In this document: in pieces, positions 7,823 to 16,456 of the stretch
How the letters are laid out: each line of letters opens with the position of its first letter
Position numbering within the stretch: position 1 is the stretch's first letter
Assembly (NCBI GenBank): GCA_937887565.1
Contig: CALABS010000070.1
Coordinates: 62,001 to 126,000 of the forward strand
Source of the DNA: an uncultured Rhodospirillaceae bacterium
GTDB lineage: Bacteria; Pseudomonadota; Alphaproteobacteria; Rhodospirillales; Magnetospirillaceae
Direction of reading: 5' to 3'
DNA length: 64,000 bases
Program-made: the position numbers and the translations under genes
The notes under the pieces: model-generated
Told to the model about the DNA's origin: nothing
Seen by the model: only the letters and a program-made list of their open reading frames with translations
Database searches by the model: none

Positions 7823-8706
7823 GGGAACGACTGCCCCTGGGCGCAGGACGCGAGATCCGCCACCACCTGGTCGAGATCGGCGGCCAGCCGGGCGAACCCG
7901 GCCGACTTGGCGTGGCGGTCCTCGTTCATGTAGAGGCCGCGGTTCAACTCGATCTGGATGGCGTGGCTGCCGCCGCGCGGCTGACCGTAATGGCGGGTGG
8001 TGAAGCCGCCGGCATAGGGCGTGTTGCGCACCACCCGGTAGCCGAGCGCCCGGAACGAATCCTCGAGGGTCTGGGTGAACACCGACGAGCAGGCGGCGCC
8101 GAAGCAGTCGCCCAGCACCACGTCCACCCGCGACAGCCCCATGTCGCGGTCCATGGGACCGCCGACGGACGGCATGGAATGGCAATCCACCAGCAGCGAC
8201 CAGCCGAACCGGTGCCGGGTCGTGTCGACCATCTGGCGCAGCCGCGCGTGGTAGGGCCGGTAATAGGCGGCGATGCGCCGCTCGGCCTCGGCCACCGGCA
8301 GCTTGCCGGCATAGATCTCGGCGCCCGACGCCACCACCCGGGCGATGGTGCCCAGTCCGGCGGCGACGCGCGGGCTGCGGGTGTTGGCGTGGCTGGGCAG
8401 CGGCCCCGAGAACATGCCGGGGTCCAATTCATAGGGCTCGCGGTTGGGATCGCAGAAGGCGCGCGGAAACCGCGCCGACAGCAGCGGGGCGCCGTGGCCG
8501 ACGACGCCGGCATAGAGTTCGTCGATGAAGCTGTCCTCGGACCGCCGAAGCGCGACCGGATCCAGCCGCGACATCGCCACGAAATCGGGCGGGTAGTCCC
8601 GCCCCGAATGCGGCGAGGCGAAGACCAGCGGCACCGTCTGCTCGGCGGGAGCGGCAACCGTCAGGATCAGGCTTTCATCAGCGATCGGCAGCAGCGGACT
8701 GTCCAT
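7819..8706 (-). CDS. N-formylglutamate amidohydrolase family protein
   Basis: The 295-residue product is a full-length N-formylglutamate amidohydrolase (HutG-type, zinc carboxypeptidase-like fold). Recognisable blocks are VFASPHSGRDYP, the REPYELDPGMF loop, LLVDCHSMPS and HAIQIELNRGLYMNE. Related enzymes hydrolyse N-formyl-L-glutamate to formate and glutamate at the end of one histidine-degradation route. No other hut genes are in the window, so the substrate here is unsure. It is coupled to the downstream acetyltransferase by a 4-base overlap. Confidence 0.9.
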   Translation of the reverse strand: MDSPLLPIADESLILTVAAPAEQTVPLVFASPHSGRDYPPDFVAMSRLDPVALRRSEDSFIDELYAGVVGHGAPLLSARFPRAFCDPNREPYELDPGMFSGPLPSHANTRSPRVAAGLGTIARVVASGAEIYAGKLPVAEAERRIAAYYRPYHARLRQMVDTTRHRFGWSLLVDCHSMPSVGGPMDRDMGLSRVDVVLGDCFGAACSSVFTQTLEDSFRALGYRVVRNTPYAGGFTTRHYGQPRGGSHAIQIELNRGLYMNEDRHAKSAGFARLAADLDQVVADLASCAQGQSFP

Positions 8707-8797
8707 GGACAGAGGTATTAGCAGGTTGCGGCCCCGCTGTCAGTCGGGCACGTGTTCGTTCCCCCCGATGGTCGGGACGATAGCGATACGGAAGGGC

Positions 8798-8826
8798 TTG
8801 CAATGGTCCGGAAAAGACGCTAATAA
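8798..8826 (+). promoter_or_regulatory. Sigma-70 promoter for tRNA-Val
   Basis: TTGCAA (8798-8803) is followed after exactly 17 bases by TAATAA (8821-8826), a good match to the -35/-10 consensus. Transcription would start near 8833, about 25 bases before the mature tRNA 5' end. Confidence 0.7.
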
Positions 8827-8857
8827 CGGCGCCCTCGACGCCGCCCAGCGGCGCGAC

Positions 8858-8932
8858 GGGCGGTTAGCTCAGCGGGAGAGCACTACGTTGACATCGTAGG
8901 GGTCACTGGTTCAATCCCAGTACCGCCCACCA
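8858..8932 (+). tRNA. tRNA-Val (GAC)
   Basis: A complete cloverleaf is present. The 7-bp acceptor GGGCGGT pairs with ACCGCCC, the D stem GCTC with GAGC, and the anticodon stem CTACG with CGTAG around the loop TTGACAT, giving anticodon GAC. The T stem ACTGG pairs with CCAGT around TTCAATC. The CCA end is encoded (8930-8932), for a total of 75 bases. Confidence 0.97.
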
Positions 8933-8934
8933 TC

Positions 8935-8962
8935 GAAGGCCCCAGGGAAACCTGGGGCCTTC
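8935..8962 (+). terminator. Terminator hairpin after tRNA-Val
   Basis: A perfect 12-bp stem (GAAGGCCCCAGG with CCTGGGGCCTTC) closes a GAAA tetraloop three bases after the tRNA. The following T content is modest. It could also serve the minus-strand chemoreceptor gene that ends at 8993. Confidence 0.75.
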
Positions 8963-8992
8963 GTCCGTTTCGGGGCCTGGCCGCCGGACCGC

Positions 8993-10666
8993 TCACCCCG
9001 GCTCCCGCAGCTCTTGCAGGAACCTGGCGACCTCGGCCTCCAGTTCGCGGCTTTCGTTCATCAGGTCGTTGGCGGCTCCGAAGACGTCCTTGGACATCCG
9101 GCCGGTGCTCTTCGCCGCCTCGGCGACGCCGGCGATGTTGTGGGCGACCTCGCGGGTGCCATCGGACGCCTGTTCCACGTTGCGTGCGATTTCCCGCGTC
9201 GCCCCGCCTTGCTCCTCGACGGCGCCGGCGATGATCGACGACATCTCGTTGATGCGGTCGATGGTGTTGGCCACCGCGCCGATGGCGGCCACCGCCGCGC
9301 GGGTCTGGTCCTGGACCGCGCTGACCTGCAGCGCGATGTCGTCCGTGGCCCGGCCGGTCTGTCCGGCGAGGCTTTTCACTTCGTGGGCCACCACGGCGAA
9401 TCCCTTGCCGGCCTCGCCGGCGCGGGCGGATTCGATGGTGGCGTTCAAGGCCAGCAGATTTGTCTGGCTGGCGATGTCGTTGATGAGGTTGGTGACCTCG
9501 CCGATCTTGTGGGCGGTCACGGACAGGCCGGAAATCTGCGCCTCGGCCGCCCGCGACTCCGCCAGGGCATGCCTGGCGACCTCGGCCGCCTCGGTGACCT
9601 GCCGCGAGATTTCGTGGATCGACGCGGTTAACTGGGCGCCGGCCGCCGACACCGTCTCGACATTGGCGGTGGCCTGCTCGGTCGCCGCCGACACCGCCGC
9701 GCTCTGACGTTCGGTCTCCTCGGCGTTGGCCGCCAGGGCATCGGCCGCCACATGCAGTTCCTCCACCGATCTGGCGATGGAGGAAACGACGGCTGTGATC
9801 CGGCTTTCCAGCGCGTCGGCCATGCCCAGCATCTCCCGGCGGCGCAGGTCGCGCATGCGCTGTTCCTGAGCCGCCTGATCGGCCTGGAGCCGGTCCCGCT
9901 CGATGGCGGCGGCGCGCAAAACCCCGACTGCGCGCGCCATGTCGCCGATTTCGTCGGCGCGCTCGGCATTGGGCACCGAGACCGTGGTGTCGCCGTCCGC
10001 CAACGTGGTCATGGCCGACGTCAGGGCGAGGACGGGCCGGGAAATGTTGCGGCCGAACAGCACGCCGAAGCCGGCCGCGAACGCCATGCACAGAACGCTG
10101 ATCGCCAGCGTGGTGGAACTCAGTCCGTCGATGCGCGCCTGGGCCTCGGCGGCGGACGTCTCGCTGGTCTCGTGGATGACCACCGCCATGGCCTCGCTCA
10201 ATTCGGTGATGCGGGCGCCGAGTTCGTTCATCTGGCGGCGGGTCGCGAGGAATTCCGACGTCTCCAGGCCCGAGCCCTGCTGCAGCTCGAAGGCCCTGGC
10301 GACCAGCGCGTGGTAGGTGGTGGTGAGACCGCGGATTTCCTGTGCCTGCGACCGCCGCTCCGGAACCTGGATGGAGGCGATCAGCTCGTCTTGGATCTTG
10401 GCGGTCTCGGCCATTCCCGCCCGGGCCTTCCGGCGGAAGACCTCGTCGTTGCGGGCCATCGTACGCGAGATGTCGAGGCGGGCGAGACTGAACGTCTTGG
10501 CCATCCGCTCGGTCAACAAGGCCGTCGTGCCCTTGCGCCGCAACGATTCGACGGCATCGGCGCTGATGCTGTTGGAATAAATCACCAGGCCGGCAAGCAC
10601 CACGACCAACAAACCGACCGCCGCGAACCCCAATTGCAGGCGCTGAGCAATTCCAATCCGCACCAT
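8993..10666 (-). CDS. Methyl-accepting chemotaxis protein
   Basis: The 557-residue protein has the classical receptor layout: a first membrane helix at about 12-31, a roughly 150-residue helical periplasmic ligand domain (four-helix-bundle type), a second membrane helix near 180-200 and a HAMP domain (LADGDTTVSVPNAERADEIG). The long cytoplasmic signalling hairpin has the conserved tip around INDIASQTNLLALNATIESA and AGEAGKGFAVVAHEVKSLA. It would relay ligand binding to CheA/CheW at the membrane. The ATG at 10666 has GGAG four bases upstream, which is close. No che genes are adjacent. The sensed ligand cannot be read from the sequence. Confidence 0.95.
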   Translation of the reverse strand: MVRIGIAQRLQLGFAAVGLLVVVLAGLVIYSNSISADAVESLRRKGTTALLTERMAKTFSLARLDISRTMARNDEVFRRKARAGMAETAKIQDELIASIQVPERRSQAQEIRGLTTTYHALVARAFELQQGSGLETSEFLATRRQMNELGARITELSEAMAVVIHETSETSAAEAQARIDGLSSTTLAISVLCMAFAAGFGVLFGRNISRPVLALTSAMTTLADGDTTVSVPNAERADEIGDMARAVGVLRAAAIERDRLQADQAAQEQRMRDLRRREMLGMADALESRITAVVSSIARSVEELHVAADALAANAEETERQSAAVSAATEQATANVETVSAAGAQLTASIHEISRQVTEAAEVARHALAESRAAEAQISGLSVTAHKIGEVTNLINDIASQTNLLALNATIESARAGEAGKGFAVVAHEVKSLAGQTGRATDDIALQVSAVQDQTRAAVAAIGAVANTIDRINEMSSIIAGAVEEQGGATREIARNVEQASDGTREVAHNIAGVAEAAKSTGRMSKDVFGAANDLMNESRELEAEVARFLQELREPG

Positions 10667-10681
10667 TCGTCTCCATGCTAC

Positions 10682-10722
10682 TTCAAATTGAAATGCATTT
10701 CATTTTCTTGCATTTGCAAATG
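10682..10722. promoter_or_regulatory. Three adjacent palindromes upstream of chemoreceptor
   Basis: An AT-rich island in GC-rich surroundings contains three perfect palindromes in 41 bases: TTCAAATTGAA (10682-10692), GAAATGCATTTC (10690-10701) and CATTTGCAAATG (10711-10722). It starts 16 bases upstream of the chemoreceptor ATG, so it sits in or next to its promoter and probably binds a regulator. Confidence 0.55.
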
Positions 10723-10765
10723 ACATACGCACAGACCGCTGTCAATGTGGCACGAGGACATTGGG

Positions 10766-11368
10766 TCAGGCCCGGGTCTGCAGCCCGGCCAGGGCAAGAT
10801 CGACCACCGACGCGCCCTCGGCCGCCAGGTCGAAGCCGCGCCCCTGCATGACCCAGCGCAAGGCGGTTCCCTGGACCAGGGCGATGAGGGCGAAGGCGGC
10901 GCGGTCGGGGTCGATGCCGGCACGGATTTCGCCGCTGTCCTGGCCCTCGCGGACCACACCCGACAAGGCGAGACGGAAGGCATCCATCACCCCCAGGATC
11001 GCCTGCTGGACGATCCCGCCCTCGGCCTGGAGCTCGCGCGACAACAGCACGGCCGGCAGCGCCGGCACGCCGGCGATGAAGCGGAACTGGCCGACCAGGA
11101 GCGTCCTCAACTTGTCCGACGGCGGTCCGCCGCCGCCCAGGGCCTCGGCCCAGCGCCGCGCCAGCCGCTCGCGCAGCCAGCCGATGACCGCCACCCAGAT
11201 GTCGGACTTGCGGGGGAAGTGGCGGAACACCGCCGCCTGGGTGAGGCCGATGCGGCCGGCGATGGCCTCGGTGGTGATGCGGTCGGGGCCGACCTCGGCG
11301 GCGAGGTCGAGGGCGGTGACGATGATCTCTTCCCGCCGCTCCCCGGCCGGCTTGCGTTCGCGGCTCAT
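10766..11368 (-). CDS. TetR-family transcriptional regulator
   Basis: The 200-residue protein has an N-terminal TetR helix-turn-helix (ITTEAIAGRIGLTQAAVFRHFPRKSDIW, about residues 30-57) and a helical C-terminal ligand domain. It is the last gene of the HlyD-permease-ATPase operon, overlapping the ATPase gene by 4 bases. It is therefore the likely local repressor, acting at the inverted repeat upstream of the operon. The inducer is unknown. Confidence 0.92.
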   Translation of the reverse strand: MSRERKPAGERREEIIVTALDLAAEVGPDRITTEAIAGRIGLTQAAVFRHFPRKSDIWVAVIGWLRERLARRWAEALGGGGPPSDKLRTLLVGQFRFIAGVPALPAVLLSRELQAEGGIVQQAILGVMDAFRLALSGVVREGQDSGEIRAGIDPDRAAFALIALVQGTALRWVMQGRGFDLAAEGASVVDLALAGLQTRA

Positions 11369-12069
11369 GGCATGGCCTCCCCCGCCGCCCCGCCGTCGAG
11401 GCTGCCATCGCGCAAGACGTGCATTTCGTCGAAGCGGTCGAAGATCTTTTCGTCGTGGGTCACCACGATGACCGCCGCCCGCTGCTCGGCCGCCACCTTG
11501 CGCAGCAGGTCCATGACGATGCCGGCGCGCTGGGAATCCAGGGCGGCGGTGGGTTCGTCGGCCAGGATGATGCGCGGCCGGTTGGCCAGGGCGCGGGCGA
11601 TGGCGACCCGCTGCGCCTGTCCCCCCGACAGCTGCGACGGCCGCCGGCCGGCATGCTCGCCCACCTCCAGGTAGTCCAGCAACTCGCGGGCGCGAGCGCG
11701 GGCGTCGGCGCGGCCCCGGCCGGCGAGGTCGAGCACCACCTCGATGTTCTCGGAGACCGACAGGAACGGGATCAGGTTGTGGAACTGGAAGATGAAGCCG
11801 ATCTTTTCCAGCCGCAGGCGGCGAAGATCCGTCCGCCGCCAGCCGCCGTCGTAGACCACCTCGCCGTCCAGGCGCATCCAGCCGGCGCTGGGCTCGACGA
11901 TGGCGCCGATGAGGTTGAGCAGTGTGCTCTTGCCCGACCCGCTGGGTCCAAGCAGCCCGACCACCCGGCCGGCATGGATGTCGAGGTCGAGGCCGCGCAG
12001 GGCATCGACCCGCGTCGCCCCGTCGCCGTAATGCTTGGCCAGCCCCCTCAGTTCGACCAGCGCCTCCAT
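11365..12069 (-). CDS. ABC transporter ATP-binding protein (MacB/LolD type)
   Basis: The 234-residue protein has Walker A GPSGSGKST (41-49), a Q-loop in FIFQFHNLIPF, signature LSGGQAQRVAIARAL and Walker B IILADEPTAALDS. The sequence belongs to the MacB/LolD/DevA group of ATPases that power FtsX-type permeases. It sits one base after the permease gene and overlaps the TetR gene by 4 bases, so it works with the adjacent HlyD and permease proteins. Confidence 0.95.
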   Translation of the reverse strand: MEALVELRGLAKHYGDGATRVDALRGLDLDIHAGRVVGLLGPSGSGKSTLLNLIGAIVEPSAGWMRLDGEVVYDGGWRRTDLRRLRLEKIGFIFQFHNLIPFLSVSENIEVVLDLAGRGRADARARARELLDYLEVGEHAGRRPSQLSGGQAQRVAIARALANRPRIILADEPTAALDSQRAGIVMDLLRKVAAEQRAAVIVVTHDEKIFDRFDEMHVLRDGSLDGGAAGEAMP

Positions 12070-12070
12070 G

Positions 12071-13201
12071 TCAGCCTCCCAGCGCCTGGGCCGGATCGAC
12101 CCGGAGCGCGTAGCGAACCCCCATCAGGCTGGCGGCCACGCACACCACCGCCACCACCGCGCCCAGGGCCAGGGTGTCGGCGGGCAGGATGATGACCCGG
12201 CGGGGGAAATGATCGGCGGCCAGGGCGATCAGGGCGGCGCCCAGGGTGAAGCCGATGCCGCCCAGGGCCAACGCCTGCTGGACGATCAGGCCGACGATGG
12301 CGCGGTCGGGGGCGCCGATCAGCTTCAGCGTGGCGATCTCGCGCATCTTGTCCATGGTCATGGTGTAGACGATCAGGGCGATGACCACCGCCGACACCGC
12401 CAGCAGGGTGGCGGTGAACAGGCCGATCTGGCGGCGGGCCTTCTGCACCACCGAGGTCAGCAGCAGCGCCTCCTGCCCGTCCTGGGTGAGGGCGCCGAGA
12501 TGCTTCCAGCGGCGGATACCCTCGGCCAGCCGGTCGGGCGACGCGCCGGGCGCCAGCCGCGCCACCACCGCGTTGACCTGGTTGACGGAGCCCGCGTCGC
12601 CGCGCAGGGCCTGGTTGCGGGCGGCGGCGCCGTCCAGCTCGAACTGAAGTTCCTGGGCGTCCTTCAGGGTCAGGTACGCCAGCGGATTGCCGCCCGAATC
12701 CACCTGCCCGGCGGTGCGGCCGACCACGGTGAAGGTCTCGGACCCCAGCCGCAGGCGGGCGCCAAGCGGTATTCCTGCGCGGCGGTCGACGACGATCTCG
12801 TAATGAGCGCGGGCGATGGGCCGGCCTTCGGCGACGGCGGCCGGGCCGCCCAGGCGCCCGGGTTCGTATCCCACCACGTACAGCCTCGCCTTGCGGCCGT
12901 CGTGATCGGCCTCGGCGGTCTGAAAGGTCAACACGCCGGCCTCGGCGACGCCTTCGAGGCGCGCCACCGTCTCGCGGGCGTCCTTGGGAATGCGCGAGGA
13001 TTCGGCGAACGGCCCCAATGTTCCCGCCTCGACCACCCACAGATCGGCGGCCGGCGCCCGCACCAGCAGCAGCGCGTCGTCCACCAGGCCCCGATAGATG
13101 CCGATCATGGACAGCACCACGCCCAGCAACAGCGCCAGCCCGACGCAGGTCAGCACGAACCGCCCAAGGCGGTGACGGATGTCGCGGAGCGCGAGATTCA
13201 T
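12071..13201 (-). CDS. FtsX-family ABC permease (DevC/MacB type)
   Basis: The 376-residue permease has one N-terminal membrane helix (FVLTCVGLALLLGVVLSMIG), a large periplasmic domain of about 200 residues and three C-terminal helices. This is the FtsX/MacB topology, shared with DevC of the DevBCA exporter. The start at 13201 (MNLALRDIRHRLGRF) is typical of the family and overlaps the HlyD-like gene stop by 4 bases. Systems of this kind export glycolipids, peptides or antibiotics using an outer-membrane TolC; no tolC is in the window. Confidence 0.93.
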   Translation of the reverse strand: MNLALRDIRHRLGRFVLTCVGLALLLGVVLSMIGIYRGLVDDALLLVRAPAADLWVVEAGTLGPFAESSRIPKDARETVARLEGVAEAGVLTFQTAEADHDGRKARLYVVGYEPGRLGGPAAVAEGRPIARAHYEIVVDRRAGIPLGARLRLGSETFTVVGRTAGQVDSGGNPLAYLTLKDAQELQFELDGAAARNQALRGDAGSVNQVNAVVARLAPGASPDRLAEGIRRWKHLGALTQDGQEALLLTSVVQKARRQIGLFTATLLAVSAVVIALIVYTMTMDKMREIATLKLIGAPDRAIVGLIVQQALALGGIGFTLGAALIALAADHFPRRVIILPADTLALGAVVAVVCVAASLMGVRYALRVDPAQALGG

Positions 13202-14079
13202 TCGCCGTCGTCCACCACCACCTCGGCCTGTTCGCCCAGATGGAAGTCCGCGGGCACGGCGTCGAAGGCGACGTTGACCACCCGCTCCTCGGACACGCGG
13301 TCGGCCTCGATGTCGATGCGGGCCACCCGCCCGGAATGGCCGCGACCCCCTTCCGAGCGCAGGGTGACGCGGGCCGGTTGCCCCGCCGCCAGCCGCCCGG
13401 CGCGGGCCTCGTCCACATAGGCGCGCACCCACACGGTCGCCGGATCGACGACCGAGAACACCGGCGTGCCGGCCACCACGGCGGCGCCCAGTTCGCGGTC
13501 ACGCCGGATGACCAGGCCGGCATAGGGCGCCGAAAGGGTGAATTTCGCCAGCCGCTCGCGCTCGCGCTCCAGCAGTGCCCGCGACGCCTCGACGTCGGCC
13601 GCCGCCACCGCCACATCGGCGGCGGCGATGTCGGCGGCGGCGCGGGCGTCCTCGGCGGCTTCGGCCGAGACGGTCCCCTTGCGCTCCAGCGCCTGGCGGC
13701 GGCGATCGACGCTGTTCTTCTGCTCGCGCACCGCCCTGGCCCGGTCCAGGCGGGCGCGAGCCTGGGCCAGGGACGCCTCGGCCTGGGCCACCACCGCCCG
13801 CTGCTCGCCGTCGTCGAGCCGGGCCAGAACCTGCCCGCCGGTCACCCGGTCGCCCTGGTCGGCGATCAGGTCGATCAACGTGCCCGAGACCTCGAAGCCG
13901 ATCTCCGAGCGGATGCGCGCCTCAATGGTGCCGATGCCGTAGACGCCCGCGACGGCCGGCGGCGGCGCCATGGACGGATCGGCCACGTCTCGGTTGGCGG
14001 CCGCCACGACCACGGCGGTGACCGCGGCGATGGCGGCAAAGGCCGCGACCGTGAAAAGGGTGCGCCGCGGAAGGGCCAT
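13198..14079 (-). CDS. HlyD-family membrane fusion protein
   Basis: The 293-residue protein has an N-terminal membrane anchor (about 7-27), a lipoyl-like half (GTLIDLIADQGDRVTGGQVLARLD), a coiled-coil hairpin rich in Ala/Arg/Glu (about 90-170), the returning lipoyl half (TLSAPYAGLVIRRDRELG) and a beta-barrel end. It is the first gene of the export operon and would bridge the permease to an outer-membrane channel. Its promoter region carries the likely TetR operator. Confidence 0.93.
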   Translation of the reverse strand: MALPRRTLFTVAAFAAIAAVTAVVVAAANRDVADPSMAPPPAVAGVYGIGTIEARIRSEIGFEVSGTLIDLIADQGDRVTGGQVLARLDDGEQRAVVAQAEASLAQARARLDRARAVREQKNSVDRRRQALERKGTVSAEAAEDARAAADIAAADVAVAAADVEASRALLERERERLAKFTLSAPYAGLVIRRDRELGAAVVAGTPVFSVVDPATVWVRAYVDEARAGRLAAGQPARVTLRSEGGRGHSGRVARIDIEADRVSEERVVNVAFDAVPADFHLGEQAEVVVDDGE

Positions 14080-14094
14080 GGGGATGCTCCGGCT

Positions 14095-14118
14095 TTGTTA
14101 GTGATTAGATACTAACAA
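14095..14118. promoter_or_regulatory. Inverted repeat, likely TetR operator
   Basis: TTGTTAGT (14095-14102) and ACTAACAA (14111-14118) form a perfect 8-bp inverted repeat around GATTAGAT. It lies 16 bases upstream of the HlyD-like gene start, the position expected for the operator of the TetR protein encoded at the end of the same operon. Confidence 0.7.
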
Positions 14119-14262
14119 GACCCCGTGCCGGTGGCAAGCATGTGCGCATTAACCGAAGAATTCCGCGCGGTTCACAGCCGCGACACAACTTTTATCCACC
14201 ATTTGAGACAGGGGGCAGGAGACTTTCTAGAATGGCTCCATGACATACGAAAGGAATGGGTC

Positions 14263-14649
14263 ATGGCTGACGAATGGGTGACCGACTACGACGACACCGA
14301 CCATGAGCATGCCAAGCTGTTCGACACCCTGCGTTCGGTGCGGGCGGTGGTCCTGCACTGCCGCGAGCCGGTCCTGCTGGCCGAGGCCCTGGATGTCATG
14401 CGGGCCCGCATGAAGGCCCACTTCACCGTGGAGGAACGGGAAGCCGCGACCACCGATGCCGAGGCGGCCGACATCCTGCGCCAGGACCACCGGGCGCTGT
14501 TGCGCATGGTCGACCGCATGCGGCTGCTCACCGCCACCAGCACGGCCGAACGCAAGGTCGCCATGGCCGAGTTGTTCGCGGCCTTGCAGAAGCATGACCG
14601 CGAGGTGGACGCGCCCCTGTTCCGCCTGCTGCGCCAGAAGGCCGCCTAG
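14263..14649 (+). CDS. Hemerythrin-like domain protein
   Basis: The 128-residue helical protein has the spaced His and acidic residues of hemerythrin-like diiron proteins: DHEHAKLFDTL, HFTVEERE, DHRALLRMVD and KHDREVDAPLF. Such proteins bind oxygen or NO, or sense or store iron and oxygen. The start at 14263 (MADEWVTD) is preferred, with AAGGA about eight bases upstream; an in-frame ATG at 14125 would add 46 unlike residues. Its TAG stop shares the palindrome CTAG with the stop of the convergent GH15 gene. Confidence 0.75.
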   Translation: MADEWVTDYDDTDHEHAKLFDTLRSVRAVVLHCREPVLLAEALDVMRARMKAHFTVEEREAATTDAEAADILRQDHRALLRMVDRMRLLTATSTAERKVAMAELFAALQKHDREVDAPLFRLLRQKAA

Positions 14650-16442
14650 CTTTTCGACCGCTGCTCGGCCGGCCCGCCGGCCATGGCCAGGTTGCGGGCC
14701 GAGTTGACCAGCGACACATGGGAGAAGGCTTGGGGAAAGTTGCCGACCTGCCGGTGGCGCGCGGTGTCGTATTCCTCGGCCAGGAGGCCCACGTCGTTGG
14801 CCAGCGACAGCAGGCGCCGGAAGGTGGCCTCGGCCTCGGCGCGGCGCCCGGTCATCAGCAGCACGTCCACGTACCAGAACGTGCAGGCCAGGAAGGCGCC
14901 CTCGCCGCCCGGCAGGCCGTCCACCTGGGGGTCGCGGCTGTAGCGGCGCAACAGGCCGTCCTCCATCAGCTCGCGCTCCACCGCCGCCACGGTGCCGCGC
15001 ACCCGCTCGTCGTCGCAGGGCAGGAAGCCGACCAGCGGCATCATCAGCAACGCGGCGTCCACCCCCTTGCCCCCATAGTACTGGACGAACGAGCCCCGGC
15101 CGGAATCGAAGCCCTTGGAGCAGACATCGCGCTTGATGGCGTCGCGCAGGGCGCGCCAGCGATCCAGCGGCGCCGCGAAGCCCAGGCTCTCGGCATCCTT
15201 GATGGCCCGGTCCACGGCCACCCAGGCCATGACGTTGGAATGGGTGAAATGGCGGCGGGGACCGCGCACCTCCCACAAGCCCTCGTCGGGGTGGCGCCAG
15301 GTGGTCTCCAGGTTGTCGAGGAAGGCCCGCTGCATCTCCCACACCTCGTGCTCGGGCTTCAGGCTGAGCTTGCGGCCGGCATGCAGCGCGTCCATCAGCT
15401 CGCCGTAGACGTCCAGTTGCAGCTGGTTGCGGGCGGCGTTGCCGATGCGCACCGGGCGGCTGCCCTCGTAGCCGGGCAGCCAGTCCACCACCTCCTCGGG
15501 AAGGTGGTTCTCGCCGCCGACGCCGTACAGGATCTGCAACTGGCGCGGTTCGCCGGCCACCGCCCGCAACAACCATTCCCGCCACGCCCGCGCCTCCTCG
15601 ACATAGCCGGCCTGCATCAGCGAATAGAGGGTGAAGGTGGCGTCGCGCAGCCAGCAGTACCGGTAGTCCCAGTTGCGCATGCCGCCCAGATCCTCGGGCA
15701 GCGAGGTTGTCGGCGCCGCCACGATGCCGCCGGTGGGGCTGTAGGTCAGCGCCTTGAGCGTGACCAGCGACCGCACCACCTCGTCGCGGTAGGCGCCCCG
15801 ATAGGTGCACTTGCCCGACCACGCCCGCCACCACGCCTCGGTTTCGCGCAACGCCCGGCCGGCCTCGACGGGCGCCGGCGGATGCTCGTGGGACGGGTGC
15901 CAGCAGATGGACAGCGCCTCGGTGCGGCCGGCCTCGACGACGAAGCGCGCCCTGGCGGCGCGGTTGTTTCCCTCGATCGGCAGGCCGCTCCACAGATGGA
16001 CGGAATCGGGTCCGGCCACCGCCACCAGCGCCCCGTCGTGGCGCCGCACCCACGGCACCCGCCGGCCGTAGTCGAAGCGGACGATCAACTCGGTCTCCAT
16101 TTCCACCCGCCCGGCCACGCCGGTGACCACGCGCGCCAGATCGACCCGATCGTCGCCGGCGAAGCGGGGCATGAAATCGGTCACCGTCACCACGCCCCCC
16201 TCGGCCTCGAAGGTGGTGTCGAGCACCAGCGTGCCGTCGCGGTAGGCCCGCCGCACCCTCCCGGCGCCGCCCCGGGGAGCCAGCAGCCAGCGGCCGTGCT
16301 CGGGCTGGCCCAGCAGCGCCGCGAAGCAGGACGGCGAATCGAAGCGCGGCAGGCACAGCCAGTCGATGGAGCCGTCGCGGCCCACCAGGGCGGCGGTGAA
16401 GGTGTCGCCGATCAGGGCGTAGTCCTCGATGGGCAGCGCCAT
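14646..16442 (-). CDS. Glycoside hydrolase family 15 protein (glucoamylase/trehalase-like)
   Basis: The 598-residue protein matches the bacterial GH15 family. It has an N-terminal beta-sandwich starting LPIEDYALIGDTFTAALVGR and GSIDWLCLPRFDSPSCFA, then an (alpha/alpha)6 barrel with AAPTTSLPEDLGG, RNWDYRYCWLRDATFTL and NAARNQLQLDVYGELMDAL. Members hydrolyse alpha-linked glucosides such as trehalose or short maltodextrins. No signal peptide is seen, so it acts in the cytoplasm. It is the last gene of the cluster led by the ThDP enzyme, 14 bases after the transducer-family gene, and its length is normal for the family. Confidence 0.92.
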   Translation of the reverse strand: MALPIEDYALIGDTFTAALVGRDGSIDWLCLPRFDSPSCFAALLGQPEHGRWLLAPRGGAGRVRRAYRDGTLVLDTTFEAEGGVVTVTDFMPRFAGDDRVDLARVVTGVAGRVEMETELIVRFDYGRRVPWVRRHDGALVAVAGPDSVHLWSGLPIEGNNRAARARFVVEAGRTEALSICWHPSHEHPPAPVEAGRALRETEAWWRAWSGKCTYRGAYRDEVVRSLVTLKALTYSPTGGIVAAPTTSLPEDLGGMRNWDYRYCWLRDATFTLYSLMQAGYVEEARAWREWLLRAVAGEPRQLQILYGVGGENHLPEEVVDWLPGYEGSRPVRIGNAARNQLQLDVYGELMDALHAGRKLSLKPEHEVWEMQRAFLDNLETTWRHPDEGLWEVRGPRRHFTHSNVMAWVAVDRAIKDAESLGFAAPLDRWRALRDAIKRDVCSKGFDSGRGSFVQYYGGKGVDAALLMMPLVGFLPCDDERVRGTVAAVERELMEDGLLRRYSRDPQVDGLPGGEGAFLACTFWYVDVLLMTGRRAEAEATFRRLLSLANDVGLLAEEYDTARHRQVGNFPQAFSHVSLVNSARNLAMAGGPAEQRSKS

Positions 16443-16456
16443 GGGGCGCGCGCCTC

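Noticed and set aside
10745..10765. Sigma-54-like TGGCAC upstream of chemoreceptor region
   Set aside because: No GC/TTGC element lies at the required spacing and the orientation does not match the chemoreceptor gene.
14125..14262. Upstream ATG for the hemerythrin-like gene
   Set aside because: The extra 46 residues do not resemble the family, and a good ribosome site precedes ATG 14263.
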